44,903 nt of DNA from Crocinitomicaceae bacterium (GTDB lineage Bacteria > Bacteroidota > Bacteroidia > Flavobacteriales_D > Crocinitomicaceae): NCBI GenBank assembly GCA_029252405.1, contig JAQXBM010000096.1:1-44903 (forward strand), given 5' to 3'. The notes under the pieces are model-generated. The model was not told the origin of the DNA. It saw only the letters and a program-made list of their open reading frames with translations, and ran no database searches. The stretch's first letter is position 1, and every line of letters begins with the position of its first letter. Shown here piece by piece: positions 40,348 through 44,903 of the stretch. The translations under genes and the position numbers were made by a program.

Positions 40348-41104
40348 TGAAATAAGTTTGATGAATGCTTTTCGATATTAAGCGGTAGATTTCCTTTTGG
40401 ATCGGATCTTCCAAGGCATCGATATGTTCGTTGATGATTTCTCGATCTTTTCGTCGAGCAGGTCCAGTTTGAATTGAAATGGGGTCCTGGTTCTCCAATT
40501 TGCGTGCAGTCTCCTTGAGCAAAGGCTTCAAATGATCGAAATCGAGCTCTTCTTTATCCAAGTAATTTTTTGAGATGTGAGCAAGATGATTCGTGAAGTT
40601 GTTGATGAAAACCGCTGCTAGGTGAAGCTTTTTTCTGTCTTCGGAATTGGCGTAGTTTACGTTTCGACTGACGATCCAAGCCAAATCAAATAATTTCGCC
40701 GCAAAATCTGGGTCGTTCGCTTCGATAAAGAATGGAACTTCGAAAATATTCAGTGGACTGCCCTTCGTGAAGGTTTGTAAAGGATAAAAAACGCCCAAAT
40801 CATCTCGATGTGGTAACTTACTTAAGTTGACTGATCCTGAGGTGTATGCAACAGGACAATCGCTTGGAATTTTGAGAAGAATTGATGCAATGATATCATC
40901 AGGAACACAAACGATGACAAGCTGTTCATGAGGTAATTCTGATGGATCTTTAACCCATTCGGCGTCATGTAAAATCTTGTCTGACGGTTTCGAGCGGGAG
41001 TACACATGGGTTACTTTCATCCCTTCTTGCACAAACGCATCGAACAAATGTGAGCCAACATTGCCGAGCCCAACAATTGATAATTTTTGAATTGGATTGT
41101 TCAC
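40340..41104 (-). CDS. Rossmann and DUF2520 domain protein
   Basis: 254 residues, probable NAD(P)-dependent oxidoreductase of unknown substrate. The N-terminal Rossmann fold has LSIVGLGNVGSHLFDAFVQE (GxGxxG at about 12-17) and LVIVCVPDDIIASIL. The C-terminal DUF2520 domain (about 125-254) has NRxxLHLAAVFxNNFTNHL-type residues (KLHLAAVFINNFTNHLAHI) and RKLENQDPISIQTGPARRKD, both family-typical. The start is GTG at 41104; no ATG precedes the Rossmann lead. It overlaps the KdsC-like gene by 8 bp, a pairing usual in the phylum. Confidence 0.9.
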   Translation of the reverse strand: MNNPIQKLSIVGLGNVGSHLFDAFVQEGMKVTHVYSRSKPSDKILHDAEWVKDPSELPHEQLVIVCVPDDIIASILLKIPSDCPVAYTSGSVNLSKLPHRDDLGVFYPLQTFTKGSPLNIFEVPFFIEANDPDFAAKLFDLAWIVSRNVNYANSEDRKKLHLAAVFINNFTNHLAHISKNYLDKEELDFDHLKPLLKETARKLENQDPISIQTGPARRKDREIINEHIDALEDPIQKEIYRLISKSIHQTYFND

Positions 41105-41179
41105 GATTCAAATATCATGATTAGAAATCAAACGAACCGTGAATTGAGGATATTTATTACTGAAAAGCGAAGTTGTGGG

Positions 41180-41527
41180 CTAAAACGAGTAGGGCTGACG
41201 GGGCTCGACTTCGATTGCGTCGCAGACTGTCGTTCCAAAGTATTTCATCGCTTCTGGCTCAACAAAAGAAAGATGAGCGATTCGAATGATCCGTCCATCT
41301 TCTACAATTCGAACGTCGAAAACACCTTCCTTCGCCATGGCTATCTGCTTAACCGTTTCGAATTGATCACGCTCAAAAGAAGATGCTGAAGAGCAGTACA
41401 GATCAGTATAAAATGCCGATTCACCCTCTACATTAACTTTGTAAAGCGCTTGTTCAATTTCGGGAGTCACTTGTGAAGTCGAAACTAACGGTGAAAGAAG
41501 AACTAAAAAGATGATAAGAGGTTTCAT
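41180..41527 (-). CDS. small secreted protein behind the repeat T9SS gene
   Basis: 115 residues with a signal peptide (MKPLIIFLVLLSPLVSTSQ). The mature part is an alpha/beta unit (IEQALYKVNVEGESAFYTDLY, KEGVFDVRIVEDGRIIRIAHL) resembling a ferredoxin-like or heavy-metal-associated fold but lacking its Cys pair. Cys residues occur at LYCSS and VCDAI. It begins 2 nt after the stop of the large T9SS gene, so it is co-expressed. I do not recognise a family; similar small secreted proteins in the phylum carry a HMA-like comparison fold. Confidence 0.7.
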   Translation of the reverse strand: MKPLIIFLVLLSPLVSTSQVTPEIEQALYKVNVEGESAFYTDLYCSSASSFERDQFETVKQIAMAKEGVFDVRIVEDGRIIRIAHLSFVEPEAMKYFGTTVCDAIEVEPRQPYSF

Positions 41528-41529
41528 AG

Positions 41530-44500
41530 TTAGTTTTTAATGATTTTTTTAATCGTTGAAAGACCTGAGCTGCTAATGTAGCGTACGAAGTACACCCCTG
41601 AGTTTAATCCCGCAGTATCGAACTGAACCAATCCAAATCCGTTCATGTTCACATCTCGAACTTCGATAATTTGACCGTGCGCATTGCTCAACTCGATTGT
41701 AGCGCCGTTTACTTCTTTAGAAGTATTCACTTCCACGTTGATGAGGTCGTTCGTTGGATTAGGGAAGACTCCGAGCAATCCAGTACCAACTTGTGATCTT
41801 TTTACGGCAACGATTTCACTTTGCACGGATGATCCATTAACATCAACCTGCGTTAAATGGTAATAAGTTGTTCCAGTTCTCACGTCCTGATCACTGAAGG
41901 TATAGTCGTTTAATGTTGTTGAGTTTCCAACTCCATCCACAGTTCCAATTGCAGTGAATTCCATTCCATCATAAGAACGATTAATAATGAAGTGATCGTT
42001 ATCAATTTCAGAAGCTGTTTGCCATTGCAAAATGTTTTCTTGTGGCATTGCTGCACCGAAGAATCCTACTAGTTCAACTGGAAGGATGTTTGTAGCGGTC
42101 CAGTTATTCACAGCAAAATCACAAACGTCTCCTCCAAATCCATCAACCATAAGAACGTAGGTGTTACCAATTGTGAGTCCTGTTGCGGTCACAACTCCTG
42201 GTGTTGCTGTTCCAGGGTTCCAGCAGTTCGACATGGATGTGAAATTTGTACAACATCCGTTCGCGTCGGCAGTAACGTTATATACTTCTGCTTGAATACC
42301 AGAGAAACATCCAGTAACTGAAGTAAAATTGAAAGTCTCAGTAGTTGCGGAGGCGGTAAACTCATACCAAGAGTTATTCTCAACGGATCCACAGAAAACA
42401 GTATTAAGGTTCGCTGGGGTATCCGAAGTATATGTGCTCGACGTATTGGAGCTAAAGCTTCCTGCTCCCGTTGTGAGGGTTGCTGGTGCTTGACACCAAT
42501 CGTTGTTTGCTGCACCTCCGCAGGCGTCTAGCTCTTGGAGGCATAAATCGAAGGTTGTAATTTGCCCGCTTGTTGATCCCCAGGAATTAACCCTTACGTA
42601 GTAAGTCGCTCCAGGAGTAAGTCCTGTCACAATGGAGTTATTCGGATCACTACATGATCCTGCAAATAGGGTTAATGCTGGGCATACGCCTGTCCACACG
42701 GAGTGATACAGGTCTGTTGTGGTTCCTGCGACATTGTTCAAAGCGATGCTCATCGATCCAGTTGCAGGAGCGACAAACGAGAACCAAACGTCATCATTTT
42801 CTGTTCCGAAGCAACTTGCCGTGTTTTGCACTGAAGCGGTAGCTCCACCAATTGTTCCAGTAGTTTGAACTCCACATCCACTAGCATTTACTATACCTGA
42901 TAGTGCTCCTGCACAATCATCGTTTGCTGGGGGTGGGGGCGGTGGGGGAGGTTCATGAGCACAAATCTCGAAAGCTCCGTTGTTATTGTTGCCATATTCC
43001 CAAACACGAACAAACAATGTTGCTCCAGGCGTTTGACCGTTTAAAGTGATTGAAGGCATCAAGCCATTTCCATCATCATCATCACATTCAATAAGTGTTA
43101 AAGCTGCACAGGTTCCAGAATAGAGCGCCATTCCACCATCAGTTACGACACCCGGATTTGTTTCAACTATTATATTTCCTGATGCTGGAACGACAACCGT
43201 AAACCAAATATCTCCTCCTGAGTAGCTCGCACACCCAGGAGCAGGTGCACCAACTGTTCCTGTTGCCGCTGCATTCGTAGTGGGTATAAAAGTACATGAA
43301 GCGTTTACCGTTAATGGTGTTGCGGTACAAGGATCGTCATTAGCAGGTGGGGGTGGAGGTATGCTCGCGCAAATACTAAATGTTCCGTTATTGTTGTTTC
43401 CAAATTCCCAAACTCTAACAAAAAGCGTTGCTCCTGGTGTTTGACCTCCTAGAGTAATTGATGACATCAAACCTGTTCCGCTGTTGTCATCGCATTGAAT
43501 CAAAGTTAGTGCACCACAGGTTCCAGAGTAAATTGCCATTCCGCCGTCTGTCATGACACCTGCCGTAGTTTGCACTTCCACAGCGCCTCCAGCTGGAACA
43601 ACTATCGTGAACCAAACGTCTCCTCCCAAATAGCTAGCACAACCGGGAGCAGGAACTCCTACAGATGACGTCGCCGAGGCGTTGGTTGCTGCGGTATTCA
43701 AGCATGAAGCGTTTACTGGTAATGCCGTTGCAGCACACGGGTCATCATTGGCGGGTGGCGGAGCAGGTTGGCTGGCGCAAATATTAAACGTACCATTATT
43801 GTTATTTCCGTATTCCCAAGCTCTTACAAAAAGCGTTGCACCTGGGGTTTGCCCTGTTAATGTAATTGAGGACATCGCACCAGGGCCATCATCATCATCA
43901 CATTCGATTAGTGTTAATGCGCCACATGTACCAGAATAAATTGCCATACCGCCGTCGGTTACTACAGCAGTTCCAGTTTCCACAGTTACTGATCCACCTG
44001 CTGGAACTACAATTGAGAACCAAACGTCTCCACCGCCGTAACTTGCACATCCGGGAGCGGGTATGCCGGTAGAAGCTGTCGCCGAGGCATTTGTAGTCGC
44101 TGTATACACACAGGAAGTATTCACTGTAAGCGGAGTTGCTGAACAAGGATCATCATTTGTTGGCGGGGGAGGTGGTTGCGAAGCACAAATGCTAAACGTA
44201 CCGTTGTTGTTGTTCCCGTATTCCCATACGCGAACATACAGAACTGCTCCTGGCGTTTGACCAGTTAATGTGATCAAAGACATAGCACCTGGGCCGTCAT
44301 CATCATCACATTCGATAAGTGTTAGTCCCGAACATGCTCCTGAGTAAATGGCCATTCCGCCATCTGTAATCACGCCGGTTGCCGTTTCTACGGTTAATGC
44401 TCCACCAGCGGGCACAGTTACTTGGTACCAGACATCTCCGCCTGAGTAACTAGCACATCCAGGAGCAGGAACACCAGCAGAAGCTGTAGCTGTTGCATTT

Positions 44501-44634
44501 GTTCCTCCAGTATACGTACAAGAAGTGTTTACAGTAAGTACGGGTGCACCACAAGGATCATCGGATTGTGACCAAGCTAAACTGGCCAATAAAACTGACA
44601 TTATGAGTAGTAATGCAATGCGACAATTACGCAT
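41530..44634 (-). CDS. large T9SS type A protein with four 136-residue tandem domains
   Basis: 1034 residues from the ATG at 44634, where a signal peptide starts (MRNCRIALLLIMSVLLASLAWSQ without its last two); the ATG at 44688 gives no signal. Four domains of 136 residues follow, each with GCASYxGGDVWF, TDGGMAIYSG, LTLIECDDDDG, GQTPGA and WEYGNNNNG, joined by proline-rich linkers (PPPPPAND). They look like pre-peptidase C-terminal (PPC)-type beta sandwiches, and the DDDDG loops may bind calcium. Then come a fifth related domain, another Cys-rich domain with ASATTETFNFTSVTGC, a segment LPVELVGFFGA...LQWQTASEIDNDHF, and the sorting domain (VFPNPTNDLINVEV, GVYFVRYIS, KKIIKN). Predicted surface adhesin or enzyme fragment; no catalytic site seen. 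Confidence 0.93.
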   Translation of the reverse strand: MRNCRIALLLIMSVLLASLAWSQSDDPCGAPVLTVNTSCTYTGGTNATATASAGVPAPGCASYSGGDVWYQVTVPAGGALTVETATGVITDGGMAIYSGACSGLTLIECDDDDGPGAMSLITLTGQTPGAVLYVRVWEYGNNNNGTFSICASQPPPPPTNDDPCSATPLTVNTSCVYTATTNASATASTGIPAPGCASYGGGDVWFSIVVPAGGSVTVETGTAVVTDGGMAIYSGTCGALTLIECDDDDGPGAMSSITLTGQTPGATLFVRAWEYGNNNNGTFNICASQPAPPPANDDPCAATALPVNASCLNTAATNASATSSVGVPAPGCASYLGGDVWFTIVVPAGGAVEVQTTAGVMTDGGMAIYSGTCGALTLIQCDDNSGTGLMSSITLGGQTPGATLFVRVWEFGNNNNGTFSICASIPPPPPANDDPCTATPLTVNASCTFIPTTNAAATGTVGAPAPGCASYSGGDIWFTVVVPASGNIIVETNPGVVTDGGMALYSGTCAALTLIECDDDDGNGLMPSITLNGQTPGATLFVRVWEYGNNNNGAFEICAHEPPPPPPPPANDDCAGALSGIVNASGCGVQTTGTIGGATASVQNTASCFGTENDDVWFSFVAPATGSMSIALNNVAGTTTDLYHSVWTGVCPALTLFAGSCSDPNNSIVTGLTPGATYYVRVNSWGSTSGQITTFDLCLQELDACGGAANNDWCQAPATLTTGAGSFSSNTSSTYTSDTPANLNTVFCGSVENNSWYEFTASATTETFNFTSVTGCFSGIQAEVYNVTADANGCCTNFTSMSNCWNPGTATPGVVTATGLTIGNTYVLMVDGFGGDVCDFAVNNWTATNILPVELVGFFGAAMPQENILQWQTASEIDNDHFIINRSYDGMEFTAIGTVDGVGNSTTLNDYTFSDQDVRTGTTYYHLTQVDVNGSSVQSEIVAVKRSQVGTGLLGVFPNPTNDLINVEVNTSKEVNGATIELSNAHGQIIEVRDVNMNGFGLVQFDTAGLNSGVYFVRYISSSGLSTIKKIIKN
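42915..44562 (-). repeat. four tandem 408-bp repeats in the T9SS gene
   Basis: The same landmark (GGATCATC or a close variant, encoding DDP) starts at 44555, 44147, 43739 and 43331, exactly 408 bp apart each time. The fourth unit has a longer proline linker and is followed by a diverged fifth domain near 42915. Units differ mainly in third codon positions, so they are not very recent copies, but their equal length suggests repeated gene conversion. Confidence 0.85.
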
Positions 44635-44688
44635 TGAAATGGCATAAGAAGTAGAATATTCCACGGGTTGCAACGATTTCAGTGTCAC

Positions 44689-44903
44689 TGCATTCTAAAA
44701 TTTTCAAGAAAGCAGTTATAACTCGGTTCGAGGAATAGTTGCAAAAGGAGTCACAAGATACAATCATTTCACACAACTGCTGTACCTAATTAACTTCTTA
44801 GGTATGCTATTGATTGAAAGTAGGTTACGGTTGAATATTTATAATAGCTCGTTATTTAAAACGTAAATTCTGTCTTTGGATGGATTCTTAATTTACCATT
44901 AAG
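44689..44903. other. gene-free right edge of the window
   Basis: I see no gene in these 215 bases. TACCTAA (44783-44789) and TTAGGTA (44798-44804) form a seven-pair hairpin without a T-run, within the leader or promoter region of the minus-strand T9SS gene. No exact TAnnTTTG for that gene was found. The next gene to the right lies outside the window. Confidence 0.5.

Noticed and set aside
42915-44562. CRISPR-like array
   Set aside because: The 408-bp units are far too long, contiguous and in frame within one protein gene.

Overview
The window looks like a chromosomal segment of a Bacteroidota bacterium of the order Flavobacteriales. A Crocinitomicaceae or Fluviicola-type member is my guess from gene style alone. 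Three lines of evidence support this. First, several proteins end in type IX secretion (T9SS) sorting domains: type A at 2544-4256, 38332-39792 and 41530-44634, and a CHU_C or gliding-motility type B domain at 13879-17007. Second, promoters match the Bacteroidota -7 consensus TAnnTTTG and genes show almost no Shine-Dalgarno signal. Third, families typical of the phylum are present (DUF4924, DUF2520 with a KdsC-like HAD phosphatase, a PorE-like TPR/PD40/OmpA protein, a DUF5723-like barrel). I saw no tRNA, rRNA, CRISPR array, insertion sequence or prophage.

Layout. 1-2.3 kb: a small secreted-protein gene broken at a (GACA)4 tetranucleotide tract, then a SulP transporter. 2.5-6.1 kb: a T9SS protein, a relic of a second T9SS tail, an FkbM methyltransferase and ndk, all on the minus strand. 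6.2-9.8 kb: a ZIP metal transporter, a possible small RNA or micro-gene, a barrel-like protein and a secreted protein. 9.9-13.2 kb: LD-carboxypeptidase, CoA-type Nudix hydrolase and lipoprotein (minus), then a periplasmic thioredoxin (plus) and DUF1304 (minus). 13.5-17.0 kb: a small secreted protein and a giant type B T9SS adhesin. 17.2-19.2 kb: trhO and lgt, translationally coupled. 19.3-22.9 kb: ATP-grasp protein, lipoprotein, SAM methyltransferase and PaaY-like hexapeptide protein.

23.1-24.7 kb: a tight operon of a small CxxC protein, 3-methyladenine glycosylase and a barrel. 24.7-27.7 kb: a Hanks-type kinase divergent from a SiaC-like phosphoprotein, then a small conserved protein, a Skp/OmpH-like lipoprotein and DUF4924. 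27.9-30.8 kb: a GlcD-type FAD oxidase, a 20-residue membrane micro-protein and a fatty acid desaturase. 31.0-34.2 kb: a TPR protein and a PorE-like OmpA protein. 34.3-35.5 kb: thiolase. 35.5-39.8 kb: a lipoprotein/barrel/T9SS trio. 39.8-41.1 kb: KdsC-like phosphatase and DUF2520. 41.2-44.6 kb: a small secreted protein and a T9SS protein built from four 408-bp tandem units.

Much of the segment concerns the cell surface: secreted substrates, probable outer-membrane barrels, surface lipoproteins, a T9SS anchor candidate and lipoprotein maturation (Lgt). The rest is housekeeping. The observations I rate highest are the tetranucleotide tract that separates two open frames of one gene (127-580), the SiaC-like protein with isoleucine at the usual phosphothreonine position beside a Hanks kinase, two micro-gene or small-RNA candidates, a dispersed GC-rich intergenic repeat family, and the relic sorting domain in frame behind the FkbM methyltransferase.
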